From JADJOY01 sp046331705 [NCBI: bacterium] (GTDB lineage Bacteria; JADJOY01): DNA of 64,000 nt. The stretch spans positions 3,007 through 67,006 of the forward strand of contig JAXLQJ010000042.1 of the NCBI GenBank assembly GCA_046331705.1, written 5' to 3'. Made by a program: the position numbers and the translations under genes. A model generated the notes under the pieces. That model was not told the DNA's origin. It saw only the letters and a list, made by a program, of their open reading frames with translations, and ran no database searches. Every line of letters begins with the position of its first letter. Position 1 is the stretch's first letter. This document shows, one piece after another, positions 17,153-25,404 of this stretch.

Positions 17153-18907
17153 ATGAATGCGTTTCGCAATCTGAAGACCGGGGTGAAGCTCACGCTGGGG
17201 TTCTTGCTGATGATCGGGTGCACGGCGGCGATCGGCACCCTTTCGTACTTCACCAGCGAAGGGGTCCAGGCCAAGATCGACGTCCTCTACAACCGACACG
17301 CGCTCGGCGCGCTCGAGCTCAAGGAAGCCGACCTCGACGCCATCAAGATCAGCCGCGCCGTGCGCAACGCGATCCTCGACGACACGCCGGAGGAAGTGGA
17401 CAAGCGCATCGCCGACGTCAAGAAATATGCACAGAGCTTCGACGAGAACTTCAGTGCGTACAGCGGCAAGATCGTGCGCGCCGAGGACAAGGCGAAAGCC
17501 GAGCAGGCGCTCAAGATCTGGAACGAAGAGGTTCGGCCCGCCCAGGACCGGATGCTCGCCCTCGCGCGCGAGGGAAAGGACGACGAAGCGAAGGGCATGC
17601 GCGTGACCGCACGCGCCAAGCTCAACGAGTTCGAGACGCTGACCAATGAGCTCGAGGCTTCGAAGCGCAAGCTCATGGACGAGGCGATGACCACCACCGA
17701 GGCCGAGATCGAGGCGAGCCAGCGCAACCAGCTGATCCTGGTGGTGAGCGCGACCCTCCTCGGGCTGCTGGCGGCGATCGTGATCACGCGTTCGATCACC
17801 GCGCCGCTCATCCGCAGCGTCGACGTCCTCAAGCTGGTGGCCAACGGTGACCTCACCGCGAAGCTCGAGCTCGACACCAAGGACGAGATCGGCGTGATGG
17901 GAGCCGCGCTCGACGAGGCCGTCGGCAAGATGCGCGACGCGCTCACCGACGTTCGCTCCACCGCCGACTGCGTCGCCAGCGGGGCCCAGGAGCTCTCGGC
18001 GGCGTCGGAGGAGATCTCGAGCGGCGCTCAGGAGCAGGCGTCGAGCCTGGAGGAGACGGCGTCCAGCCTGGAGCAGATCACCAGCGCGGTGAAGCAGAAC
18101 GCGGAAAACGCGGACCGCGCCCGCCAGCTATCGACCAACGCGCGCGAGGTCGCCGAACGCGGCGGCAAGGTCACCCGGGACGCGGTCGGCGCGATGGGCG
18201 AGATCTGCACCGCGTCGAACAAGATCGGCGAGATCATCACCACCATCGACGAGATCGCCTTCCAGACCAATCTTCTGGCCCTCAACGCGGCGGTCGAGGC
18301 CGCGCGCGCCGGTGACCAGGGCCGCGGCTTCGCGGTGGTGGCCGAGGAGGTCCGTCGCCTCGCCCAGCGCAGCGCGGAGGCCGCGAAGGAGACCAAGTCG
18401 CTCATCCAGGATTCGCTGGGCAAGGTCGAGGTCGGCGTGAGCTCGGTGAACGAGGTGGGGCGCACGCTCGACGAGATCGTCACCGCGGTGACGCGAGTGA
18501 ATGACATCGTGAGCGAGATCGCCGCCGCTTCCGGCGAGCAGTCGAGCGGCATCGAGCAGGTGAACGTCGCCGTCACGCAGCTCGACCGCGTCACCCAGTC
18601 GAACGCCGCGCAGACCGAAGAGCTCTCCAGCACGTCGGAGACGATGGCGAGCCAGGCCGATCAGCTGCAGTCCTTGGTCGGCAAGTTCCGCGTCAACACC
18701 GGCGATTCGGATTCGGTCTCCGCCTCGCACCCCGTCAGGACGCCCAAGGCAGCACCGGTGGTGCCGCTCAAGAAGCCCGCGCGCAAGCGCCCAGCCGCGC
18801 CGACGTACGCGGCGGCCTCCGAGGCCTCGACGCCGAACGAGGCACCCATCGCGATGGCGGCGGCGTCCGGCAACGGCCACGACCCCGGCGGCTTCAACGA
18901 GTTCTGA
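17153..18907 (+). CDS. Methyl-accepting chemotaxis protein
   Basis: 584 aa transmembrane receptor. TM1 at about 13-33, a periplasmic four-helix-bundle sensor domain (34-192), TM2 at 193-212, HAMP (213-265), then the cytoplasmic coiled coil with the highly conserved hairpin tip ([21 protein letters not shown], tip about 368-402) that contacts CheA and CheW. Methylation-helix Glu/Gln pairs flank it ([13 protein letters not shown]). The C-terminal 60 residues are a Pro/Ala-rich linker ending in GGFNEF, not the NWETF pentapeptide for CheR docking. GGAGG 8 nt upstream sets the start. No che genes are nearby; the ligand is unknown. Confidence 0.94.
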   Translation: MNAFRNLKTGVKLTLGFLLMIGCTAAIGTLSYFTSEGVQAKIDVLYNRHALGALELKEADLDAIKISRAVRNAILDDTPEEVDKRIADVKKYAQSFDENFSAYSGKIVRAEDKAKAEQALKIWNEEVRPAQDRMLALAREGKDDEAKGMRVTARAKLNEFETLTNELEASKRKLMDEAMTTTEAEIEASQRNQLILVVSATLLGLLAAIVITRSITAPLIRSVDVLKLVANGDLTAKLELDTKDEIGVMGAALDEAVGKMRDALTDVRSTADCVASGAQELSAASEEISSGAQEQASSLEETASSLEQITSAVKQNAENADRARQLSTNAREVAERGGKVTRDAVGAMGEICTASNKIGEIITTIDEIAFQTNLLALNAAVEAARAGDQGRGFAVVAEEVRRLAQRSAEAAKETKSLIQDSLGKVEVGVSSVNEVGRTLDEIVTAVTRVNDIVSEIAAASGEQSSGIEQVNVAVTQLDRVTQSNAAQTEELSSTSETMASQADQLQSLVGKFRVNTGDSDSVSASHPVRTPKAAPVVPLKKPARKRPAAPTYAAASEASTPNEAPIAMAAASGNGHDPGGFNEF

Positions 18908-18966
18908 CCCCGCGCCGCGCTGCCACGATCCGCGGACCGGCGACACCGGCCCGCGAGCTTCCGATG

Positions 18967-18997
18967 ACGCCCCACGCGCGAGAGCTGCGTGGGGCGT
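18967..18997. terminator. Bidirectional hairpin terminator
   Basis: Perfect 11-bp stem ACGCCCCACGC / GCGTGGGGCGT with a 9-nt loop, placed between the stop of the chemotaxis receptor (18907) and the stop of the convergent hydrolase (19016). The position fits termination of both transcripts. Confidence 0.75.
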
Positions 18998-19015
18998 CGT
19001 TGCGTCCCGCGCGGG

Positions 19016-20128
19016 TCACGCGGCGCGGGCGCGAGGAACGGGACCGCGACTTCGCCGTCGCGCCCGTCCGGGCTCGGGCCGAGCCGCTTCGCCGTTCGCG
19101 GCCGCGCGCAGCGGCACGATGCCGCGCACGAAGCGGTTCATCTCGAACCACACCGGCACCATGTTGGCGACGATGGTCATGTGCGCACCCGGGATCCAGT
19201 GGATCCGGGGCTTGCCCCACTTCTCCCAGGTCTCGAGGAGTGGATCGGGCTGCAAGAAGAGGTCGTCCACCGCAGCGACGATCAGCATGCGCTCGCGCTC
19301 CATCCGCAGCGGGTAGTTCCCCAGCCCGATCTCGTCCAGGATCTTCCCCACCTTCTCGAGCGTGAGGTTCGAGCGCGTCAGGTCGCGGCGCATGGCGCCC
19401 AGGATCGGCGCGTTCTCGAGTGCCGCCTTCAGGTTGATGTCCGCCACCAGCGGGCAGGCCCAGTCGAGATCGCTCTCGGCGCACGCGGTGAGCATGGTCA
19501 CGACCCCGCCCAGGCTGACCCCGCTCACGCCCACGCGCTCGTAGCCTTGGTCGCGCGCCCAACGCACCAGCGTGCGCACGTCCATGACCGACTGACGCAC
19601 CGCTTCGATCGTGCGCACCAGATCGGCCGACCAGTAGAAGGACCCGTGGACGATCGACGAACGCGGCTTCCGCCGGGCGTGAAACGGCAGGTCGAGGTGG
19701 ACGATGTCGGCGCCGAAGAGCTTCGTGGCCCACGGCATCAACACCAGCTCTTCGGCCAGGGCACCCGGCTGCATCCAACCGTGGACGTAGATGAGCAGAT
19801 CCTTGTTGCGCCGGAAGTGAGGCGTGATGCGCCGCGCCCACAGGGTCTTGTTGCGCGCGTACTCGGTGTCGTGGCGCTCCTGGTACGCGGGATGGATCGC
19901 GCGATGGGCGCTCTCGCCCACCAGCGTCTGGCGCCGGTAGGTGAGCTGTCGCACCGTGCGTCGCTCTTCGAGCGCCGGATGGGCCGGCGGGTCGGGGAAC
20001 ATCACCTCCCGCGGCAGGTGATAGTAGGCCTCGATCTGCGACAAGGTGTCGGGATGAGGCACCGACGGTAGGTGCGCGTAGAGCGAGAAGAAGCCGACGA
20101 GGTGGTCGAGCATGCGGGCGACACCCAT
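19016..20128 (-). CDS. Alpha/beta hydrolase, ABHD18-like
   Basis: 370 aa. The nucleophile elbow GVSLG is at 203-207 (Ser205). The oxyanion strand region is LLIYVHGWMQPG, the acid loop VAAVDDLFLQ, and the probable catalytic histidine is in WIPGAHMTIV. The stretch PWATKLFGADIVHLDLPFHARRKP followed by HGSFYWSADLVRTI is characteristic of the ABHD18 (DUF2048) group; its substrate is unknown. AAGGAG 7 nt upstream of ATG 20128 fixes the start. The C-terminal 40 residues are Arg/Pro/Ala-rich and probably disordered. It stands alone between convergent and divergent neighbours. Confidence 0.8.
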   Translation of the reverse strand: MGVARMLDHLVGFFSLYAHLPSVPHPDTLSQIEAYYHLPREVMFPDPPAHPALEERRTVRQLTYRRQTLVGESAHRAIHPAYQERHDTEYARNKTLWARRITPHFRRNKDLLIYVHGWMQPGALAEELVLMPWATKLFGADIVHLDLPFHARRKPRSSIVHGSFYWSADLVRTIEAVRQSVMDVRTLVRWARDQGYERVGVSGVSLGGVVTMLTACAESDLDWACPLVADINLKAALENAPILGAMRRDLTRSNLTLEKVGKILDEIGLGNYPLRMERERMLIVAAVDDLFLQPDPLLETWEKWGKPRIHWIPGAHMTIVANMVPVWFEMNRFVRGIVPLRAAANGEAARPEPGRARRRSRGPVPRARAA

Positions 20129-20316
20129 GGGTGACTCCTTGCCGGCGGCCGAGGGTCCGAGCGAGCCGCCGGGGCAACCGAGATGATTCGCAATTCCCAC
20201 GCCGTGGCAAGCTCCACGCCGGGCAGGCACTCGGTATGCACGCTCTCGGGGCGGGCGGACTCGATCGCCGCTCGTCTCGAGCGCTGGTGCATGGGGCCGC
20301 CCCAGAGGAGGTCGCC

Positions 20317-20622
20317 ATGGCAACCACGCACAAGACGCTTCCCGAGCTCGTTCGCGAGGCGATCGACAAGGGCGCCAAGTCCGCCGAGGACGTTCACAAG
20401 GCGATTCTGCACGCGCCGCTCGATGCGCTCGCAGAGGTCGAGTGCCTGAAGACGCCGATGCAGGAGATCAAGCGCGTCGAGGACGTCTCGATCGGTGCGA
20501 TCTACGACTTGGTTCGGAAGATCAACCACGAGGTGACCAAGCTCGCCGACGACATGCTGCCCGAGCCGCCGCCGCGGCCGAGAGCCAAACCGAAACGGCC
20601 AGCCCGGGCCCGCGCCCATTGA
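20317..20622 (+). CDS. Small conserved hypothetical protein
   Basis: 101 aa. Helical, with LPELVREAIDKGAKSAEDVHKAILHAPLD and IYDLVRKINHEVTKLADDML predicted as amphipathic helices, and a basic Pro/Arg/Lys tail (PPPRPRAKPKRPARARAH). GAGGAGG 6 nt upstream of the ATG is an excellent ribosome-binding site, and the codon pattern is that of a real gene. No enzyme motif. Alternating helices and a basic tail could suit a granule-associated (phasin-like) or nucleic-acid-binding role, but I do not recognise the family. Confidence 0.7.
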   Translation: MATTHKTLPELVREAIDKGAKSAEDVHKAILHAPLDALAEVECLKTPMQEIKRVEDVSIGAIYDLVRKINHEVTKLADDMLPEPPPRPRAKPKRPARARAH

Positions 20623-20644
20623 CGGAACCGAGGCGTAACCGCCG

Positions 20645-20685
20645 CGCGCTCGCTCGCGGCGCATCCAACGTCGCCAGCGAGCGCG
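20645..20685. terminator. Inverted repeat between convergent genes
   Basis: CGCGCTCGCT (20645-20654) and AGCGAGCGCG (20676-20685) form a perfect 10-bp stem with a 21-nt loop between the small hypothetical gene and the convergent aroA. It probably terminates both. Confidence 0.5.
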
Positions 20686-20706
20686 TGTGGACGACGAGCC
20701 GGGTCG

Positions 20707-22083
20707 TCACGAATCGATCAGGAGCGCCCCGAGCGCGCTCAGATCGTCGAAGAACGTGGGATAGCTCTTGAGCACGGACTCGGCGCCTTCGATCTCGACG
20801 CCGCCCGCGGGCAGACCCGCCACCGCCAGGCTCATCGCCATGCGGTGATCGTTCCACGAATCGACCACGCCACCGGTGAGCGCGCTGCCCTCGATGACGA
20901 TCGAGTCGTCGTTCGCCGTCAGCCGCCCTCCCAGCTTGCCGAGCTCGGTCACGGGTGCCGCGATCCGGTCGCTCTCCTTGTTGCGCAGATGAAGCAGGTT
21001 CGCGAGCACCGTGCGCCCGGTGGCATGGCAGCCGAGCGCCGCCAGGATCGGCACCAGGTCCGGCGTCGCCGCGCAGTCGATCTCGATTCCGCGCAAGCGG
21101 GCCGGCCCACGCACGCGAAAACCGTCGCCGTCGCGCTCGATGGCGGCTCCCATGTCGCGCAAGATCGTGACGATCTTGCGATCCCCCTGCTGATCGTCTC
21201 GCAGCCCGCGGACCCACACGTCGGACGGCACCAGGCACGCTGCCGCGAGCAGAAAAGCGGCCGAGGAATAATCGCCGGGCACGCGGTAGCTCGACGAGCG
21301 AAGTCGGTAGCGCTGATCGCTCGGCACGCGCCAGTGGGCCGCGGAGAGCGTCTCCACCGCGATGCCGCCCCACTCGAGCACCTCGATGGTCATGTCCACG
21401 TACGGCCCGGAGACCGGCGTTCCGTCGATCACGATCTCGCTCGCGGTTCGCCCCTCGCCTTCGCCGGAGGCCGCCGTGGCGAGCGGCAGCCACAGCAAGA
21501 GACCCGACACGGCCTGCGAGCTCTTACCGCCCGGCACGTGCGCGACGCCGGGCACGATGCGACCGGTGCCGTGAACCGTCACGGGCGCCCGATGGGTCTC
21601 GCCCTGCCCCGTGACGTCGATACCGAGATCGCGCAGCGGCCTCACGATCACGTCGTTGGCCCGGCGGTTGAACGAGTCGTTGCCCGCGAGCGTGAAGGTG
21701 CCCTCGGCGAGGGCCAGCCCCGGCAGCACGAAGCGAAAGAGCGTCCCCGCCTCGTGGACGTAGAGGTCGGGATCGCGCGGCCGCGGGCGGCCGTCGAAGC
21801 CGAAGACGTGCGCCTGTCTGCGCTCGGCGTCGTAGGTGACGGTGGCGCCGAGGGCCTCCCACACGGCAGCGGTCGCGGCGGTATCGGCGCTCAAGAGCGG
21901 CGCGTCGACGATCCCGCCGGTCGCCAGCCCGGCGACCATCAGGGCCCGATGGGTATACGACTTGGACGGCGGCGCCTGCAGCTCGCCGCGAAGCTCGGCG
22001 CCGGCCTCGACGCAGACGCGCCGCGAAGCTCGCCCGGCGAGCTCCGTGTACACGTCCTGAAAACGCGGGAACGGATTCGGCAT
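20707..22083 (-). CDS. aroA: 3-phosphoshikimate 1-carboxyvinyltransferase (EPSP synthase)
   Basis: Sixth step of the shikimate pathway: transfers the enolpyruvyl group of PEP to shikimate-3-phosphate. 458 aa, slightly longer than the usual 425-445. Visible motifs: PPSKSYTHRA (S3P/PEP-binding lysine), EAGTLFRF (equivalent of NAGTAMR), PGDYSSAAF, the catalytic-loop region LRNKESDRI and DSWNDHRMAMSLA. The AGT motif is followed by LFRF, without the Pro of the E. coli LGNAGTAMRPL loop, which is atypical and relevant to glyphosate class; class cannot be settled by eye. No other aro gene is near. Confidence 0.93.
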   Translation of the reverse strand: MPNPFPRFQDVYTELAGRASRRVCVEAGAELRGELQAPPSKSYTHRALMVAGLATGGIVDAPLLSADTAATAAVWEALGATVTYDAERRQAHVFGFDGRPRPRDPDLYVHEAGTLFRFVLPGLALAEGTFTLAGNDSFNRRANDVIVRPLRDLGIDVTGQGETHRAPVTVHGTGRIVPGVAHVPGGKSSQAVSGLLLWLPLATAASGEGEGRTASEIVIDGTPVSGPYVDMTIEVLEWGGIAVETLSAAHWRVPSDQRYRLRSSSYRVPGDYSSAAFLLAAACLVPSDVWVRGLRDDQQGDRKIVTILRDMGAAIERDGDGFRVRGPARLRGIEIDCAATPDLVPILAALGCHATGRTVLANLLHLRNKESDRIAAPVTELGKLGGRLTANDDSIVIEGSALTGGVVDSWNDHRMAMSLAVAGLPAGGVEIEGAESVLKSYPTFFDDLSALGALLIDS

Positions 22084-22115
22084 CGCGCCGCGATTCTAGC
22101 AGCGCGATCGCCGCC

Positions 22116-22141
22116 GGGGACGGGGCTCAGCCGCCGTCCCC
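22116..22141 (-). terminator. Hairpin terminator of the second Rieske gene
   Basis: GGGGACGG / CCGTCCCC, an 8-bp stem with a 10-nt loop, 13 bp past the stop codon of the Rieske gene and just before aroA on the same strand. Confidence 0.55.
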
Positions 22142-22154
22142 GCGGCGCCAGCGA

Positions 22155-23132
22155 TCACGACGCCAGCGCCCACGCCTCTTCGTCGAAGGACTCGGAATAG
22201 AACTGGCGGTACCACTTTCGCCACAGCGGCACCGGCCCGTCGAAATCGCTGAGCGGCGGGCGCGCGACGTACTTCTTGGTCTCCCAGATCGGGATGTCGT
22301 CCTGATACTGCTCGTTCAGGAAGTTCTTGTAGATCTCGGTGATCATCCGATCGGCTTCGGGATCGTCCTGCTTCCTGAGGGTGAAGTTCACCCACGCGTC
22401 CACCGACTCCTCGTCCACGGGAGTCTGGGTGATGAACGAAACGGTCTCGACGGGGTCGACGAGCACCGTGAGGATCGCCACGCCGGGGCCATGGGTGCGG
22501 GTGGAGACGGGCACCTCGAAGCCGGCCATCGCCCCCTTCGCCATCTTCATGTGCTGCTCGGCGCAGAACACGTGGCCCTCGGTCCAGGCCTTGTACTCGT
22601 CGTGCTCCGGGTGATCCATCTCGTGCAGGCCCGTGAAATGGGCAACGTCCGTCACGTTCTCGCCGATCTCCTGGCAATGCGTGCGGATCCGGTATTTCTG
22701 CACCTCCCAGTCCATGTAGGCGGGAGTGCCGACCTTGCCGAGCTCGGGAATGCTCCACGACGGCGCCTCGCCCTTGGCGTGGTGCCACACGAACACGATC
22801 CCGTTGCGCTCCTCCACCGGCCAGCATCCGACCCGCACCGCCGGCGCGCGCTTGGCGTCCGGCACGTGCACCAGCGAGCCGTCGCCGCCCCATTGCCACT
22901 TGTGGAAGCGGCACTGCAGCGTGTTCTCGACGACCTTGCCGAGCCCGAGATGCGCGCCGAGGTGCGGGCAATAGGCATCGACCACGTGCGCTCGCCCGTC
23001 CTGACCGCGAAACAGCACCAGCTCGCGGCCGAAGTACTTGAGCGTCTTGAGCTCGCCGGGCGCGATCTCGCTCGAGACCGCCACCTGGAACCAGCCGTTC
23101 GGGTATGGGGGCATCGGATATCGGGACTTCAT
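22155..23132 (-). CDS. Rieske non-haem iron oxygenase 2 (KshA-like)
   Basis: 325 aa. Rieske ligands are Cys55/His57 (YCPHLGAHLG) and Cys74/His77 (CRFHKW). The mononuclear iron motif is NVTDVAHFTGLH with Asn159, Asp162, His165 and His170. Architecture and length match the first Rieske protein at 13.6-14.6 kb, with a shared C-terminal WRKWYRQF / YRKWARQF block, so the two are paralogues. I chose ATG 23132 because GGAGG lies 9 nt upstream; ATG 23141 would have no spacer. The upstream interval lacks the KstR-like operator but has GAACCGTGTTC (23157-23167) and the GbsR-type regulator next door, so its control probably differs from that of the first. Substrate unknown. Confidence 0.87.
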   Translation of the reverse strand: MKSRYPMPPYPNGWFQVAVSSEIAPGELKTLKYFGRELVLFRGQDGRAHVVDAYCPHLGAHLGLGKVVENTLQCRFHKWQWGGDGSLVHVPDAKRAPAVRVGCWPVEERNGIVFVWHHAKGEAPSWSIPELGKVGTPAYMDWEVQKYRIRTHCQEIGENVTDVAHFTGLHEMDHPEHDEYKAWTEGHVFCAEQHMKMAKGAMAGFEVPVSTRTHGPGVAILTVLVDPVETVSFITQTPVDEESVDAWVNFTLRKQDDPEADRMITEIYKNFLNEQYQDDIPIWETKKYVARPPLSDFDGPVPLWRKWYRQFYSESFDEEAWALAS

Positions 23133-23183
23133 CGGCACCATCCTCCGTTGCGGGTTGAACCGTGTTCGAGAACCGCGCTGCGC

Positions 23184-23804
23184 TCAGCGGCGAGCCGCAC
23201 GCGCGCGGCTCGCCGCGGGCACGTCGCCGCGAATGAGCTCACGCAGCGCGCCGACGGGGTGCGCGAGGCTCGCCTTGTCGAGCCCCAGGAATGCGTCCAC
23301 GAGATCGCGCACCTCGTCGAGAAAACCGCTCACCACGTCGATCTTGGCCAGGATCGCCTCGATCTCGCGACGCCGCTCGCCGCGCGCCTCGGCGAGGGCA
23401 TCCTCGGCCACGCCGCGGATCTCGTGAATCCCCTCGATCTGCGGCAGCAGCTCGCGATCGCGCCGCACGCGAGTGGTGGAACGAAGCCACGCCCACGGCT
23501 CCGCCACCGCCACGTAGAACGCCTTGCGCTCGCCGCGCACGTGGATGCGGCGCACGGGCCCGTAGTTGAGCAGCTCGCGCAAGCTGGTCGAGCAGTTGCC
23601 GTGACTGATCGCGAGGCGCTCGCCGATCTCCTCGCTCGAGAGCGGGCGCGCCGAGAGATAGAGCAGCGCATGGATGCGCCCCATCGAGCGCGTCGTCCCC
23701 CAGATCGCCGAGAGCTCGCCGAGCCGCTCGATGAAGCCATCCTCGAGCGCGCGCAGCGCGTTGGTGTCGTCGCCCGGCGGGTTGGAGGCGTTGGAACGGC
23801 TCAT
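23184..23804 (-). CDS. GbsR/MarR-family transcriptional regulator
   Basis: 206 aa winged-helix DNA-binding protein. Helix-turn-helix and wing: RIHALLYLSARPLSSEEIGERLAIS, then STSLRELLNYGPVRRIHVRGERKAFYVA, typical of GbsR-like regulators. A C-terminal helical region (residues about 120-195) is the likely dimer interface. The start is uncertain: ATG 23804 (used) has no clear ribosome-binding site; ATG 23858 would add 18 residues but lies only about 7 nt after the inferred transcription start and inside the operator. It sits upstream of, and in the same direction as, the second Rieske gene, which it probably controls along with itself. Confidence 0.8.
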   Translation of the reverse strand: MSRSNASNPPGDDTNALRALEDGFIERLGELSAIWGTTRSMGRIHALLYLSARPLSSEEIGERLAISHGNCSTSLRELLNYGPVRRIHVRGERKAFYVAVAEPWAWLRSTTRVRRDRELLPQIEGIHEIRGVAEDALAEARGERRREIEAILAKIDVVSGFLDEVRDLVDAFLGLDKASLAHPVGALRELIRGDVPAASRARAARR

Positions 23805-23848
23805 GAGCGTTGGTCGGCGCGGCGGGTCACTGGTATGCGCATCACTCG

Positions 23849-23866
23849 TGTCAGTCATTTCTGACA
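23849..23866. promoter_or_regulatory. Inverted-repeat operator at the GbsR-type regulator promoter
   Basis: TGTCAG-TCATTT-CTGACA is a perfect 6-6-6 inverted repeat, placed immediately downstream of the -10 box and covering the expected transcription start. The position is that of an autorepressor site. Confidence 0.55.
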
Positions 23867-23871
23867 TTCGT

Positions 23872-23900
23872 GATCTAGCGCACAGACGCGCGGTGGTCAA
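23872..23900 (-). promoter_or_regulatory. Sigma-70-like promoter of the GbsR-type regulator
   Basis: Minus strand: -35 TTGACC (23895-23900), 17-bp spacer, -10 TAGATC (23872-23877). The -35 is 5/6 and the -10 only 3/6, which suits a weak, regulated promoter in a GC-rich genome. Confidence 0.45.
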
Positions 23901-23909
23901 ATCCCTCAC

Positions 23910-23944
23910 CCACGCCTCGCCGTCGGTCACGCGCCGAGGCGTGG
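23910..23944 (-). terminator. Hairpin after the FadL pair
   Basis: CCACGCCTCG (23910-23919) and CGAGGCGTGG (23935-23944) form a perfect 10-bp stem with a 15-nt loop, 47 bp past the stop of the downstream FadL gene. Confidence 0.5.
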
Positions 23945-23990
23945 CCCGGGCGTGCGCGGCGCGATCGCGGCGATCGCCGCCCGGCGCGGC

Positions 23991-25397
23991 TCACCAGCCG
24001 AAGTTGACGTCGAAGCCGGTCGTGAAGATCTGCCCGTCGGCGACGAACGGCGGAACCAGCGGATCGTAGCTGTTCTTGGTGCGGCGCGGGTTCAGGATGT
24101 GCGCCTGGAACAACAAATCGTAGGAGATCGAGTATTTCCGCATCAGGATCGTGTCGAGACCGATCCCCACCGAAGCCACGTGCTGGTCGTTGTCGACGAT
24201 GTTCTGCGGCCCGGAGAGCGTGGGGTTGGCGCTCGGTTCGTAGTAGTAGCCGCCGCGCAGCTTGAGGTTCGTGAGCTGCCCCACGCCGAGGATGTCGCCG
24301 GTCATCGGGATGCCGTATTCCACGCCGATCCGTGGCACCAGCGTGTTCTGGAAGCGCGGATCGGGTGGACGATCGAGCCAGAAGGTGAAGTCCTCGAATC
24401 GCTTGTAGGTGAGGTCGAGGCCGATGGTGAGCTTCTCGGAGGGATGCAGCCCGAGCCCGACCGAGTACTGCTCGGGGACGAAGCCCACGAAGTTGACCAG
24501 CTCGCCCCGGATGTAGACGAGCTGAAAGAAGCTGCCGTCCGGAAGCCCGAGCCCCACCGATTGATCGCTGCGCCCGGTGCCGAAGTAGTTCTTCACCCGC
24601 CCGCGGTAGCTGATGCCGAGCGAGATCACGTCGCGCAGCGACTCCATCGGCGGCTTGATCACGATCCCGAAGAGCGGCGTGAACGTCCCGGTGGCTTCCT
24701 GCTCGAGCTCGAGGTCGGTGCCCATGGTGGGGTCGTCCTCGGGCGCGTTGAGGCGCACGTTGGCGTGGTTGTCCTGAAGGCTGTCGAAGTTGGGCATGAA
24801 GCCGCCCCCGATCGAGAGCCAGTCGGTGATCCGGTACGCGAGCGAGAACACCAGCGACAACACGTCGGGACGGGTGTCGTAGCGATAGAAGTACACCTGG
24901 CTGAGGCTGGTGAAGGTCCCGAAGCTGTTGACCTGCGGCAACGGCAGGAACACCTCGACACCGAGCGCCAGCGGCTCGAGCCACGGAAAGCGCTTGTTGA
25001 GCCCCGGATGGTCGAGATCCGAGAGCACGCTGATCACCATGCCCTGGGTCGACTCGGGGTCCGTCGACACGTCGTCGGGCCGCTCGCCCCGAAAGCGCAC
25101 CCCGAGGTTGGGGTTCGTGTAGCGAAAGCCGAGCGAGGTCTGCGCCTTCGCGAACCCCACGCCGCCCGGGTTGTAGTACGCGGCGGCGGCGTTGTCGGCG
25201 ATGCCCGTGAACGCCTGACCCATGGCGGCGCTGCGGGCGTCGCCGCCGTACTCGTCGAAGTAGAGACCGGTCTGTGCGCGCGCACCGCTCGAGACGCCGA
25301 GCGCCAGCGCCGCCGCGAGCACTCCCCAGCGAGCCACCGCCAGGGCGCGCCTCGTCACCGTGCAGGCGACGAACCCGGCATCCGACCAGCGATTCAT
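23991..25397 (-). CDS. FadL/OmpP1-family outer-membrane transporter 1
   Basis: 468 aa beta-barrel for hydrophobic substrates. After a signal peptide (cleavage near ARAQTGL) comes the FadL hallmark N-terminal hatch: GDARSAAMGQAFTGIADNAAAAYYNPGGVGF. The rest alternates aromatic beta strands, ending GFDVNFGW with a terminal aromatic residue as required for barrel assembly. It starts 7 bp after the stop of the second FadL gene, so the two form an operon. FadL proteins import long-chain fatty acids, hydrocarbons and probably sterols; here they could feed the acyl-CoA modules of this window, though that link is inference. GGTGA near ATG 25397 supports the start. Confidence 0.88.
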   Translation of the reverse strand: MNRWSDAGFVACTVTRRALAVARWGVLAAALALGVSSGARAQTGLYFDEYGGDARSAAMGQAFTGIADNAAAAYYNPGGVGFAKAQTSLGFRYTNPNLGVRFRGERPDDVSTDPESTQGMVISVLSDLDHPGLNKRFPWLEPLALGVEVFLPLPQVNSFGTFTSLSQVYFYRYDTRPDVLSLVFSLAYRITDWLSIGGGFMPNFDSLQDNHANVRLNAPEDDPTMGTDLELEQEATGTFTPLFGIVIKPPMESLRDVISLGISYRGRVKNYFGTGRSDQSVGLGLPDGSFFQLVYIRGELVNFVGFVPEQYSVGLGLHPSEKLTIGLDLTYKRFEDFTFWLDRPPDPRFQNTLVPRIGVEYGIPMTGDILGVGQLTNLKLRGGYYYEPSANPTLSGPQNIVDNDQHVASVGIGLDTILMRKYSISYDLLFQAHILNPRRTKNSYDPLVPPFVADGQIFTTGFDVNFGW

Positions 25398-25404
25398 CGC
25401 GCGT

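Noticed and set aside
20845-22200. Long plus-strand frame opposite aroA
   Set aside because: Arg/His/Gly-rich antisense shadow without family motifs; aroA on the minus strand has all its signatures.
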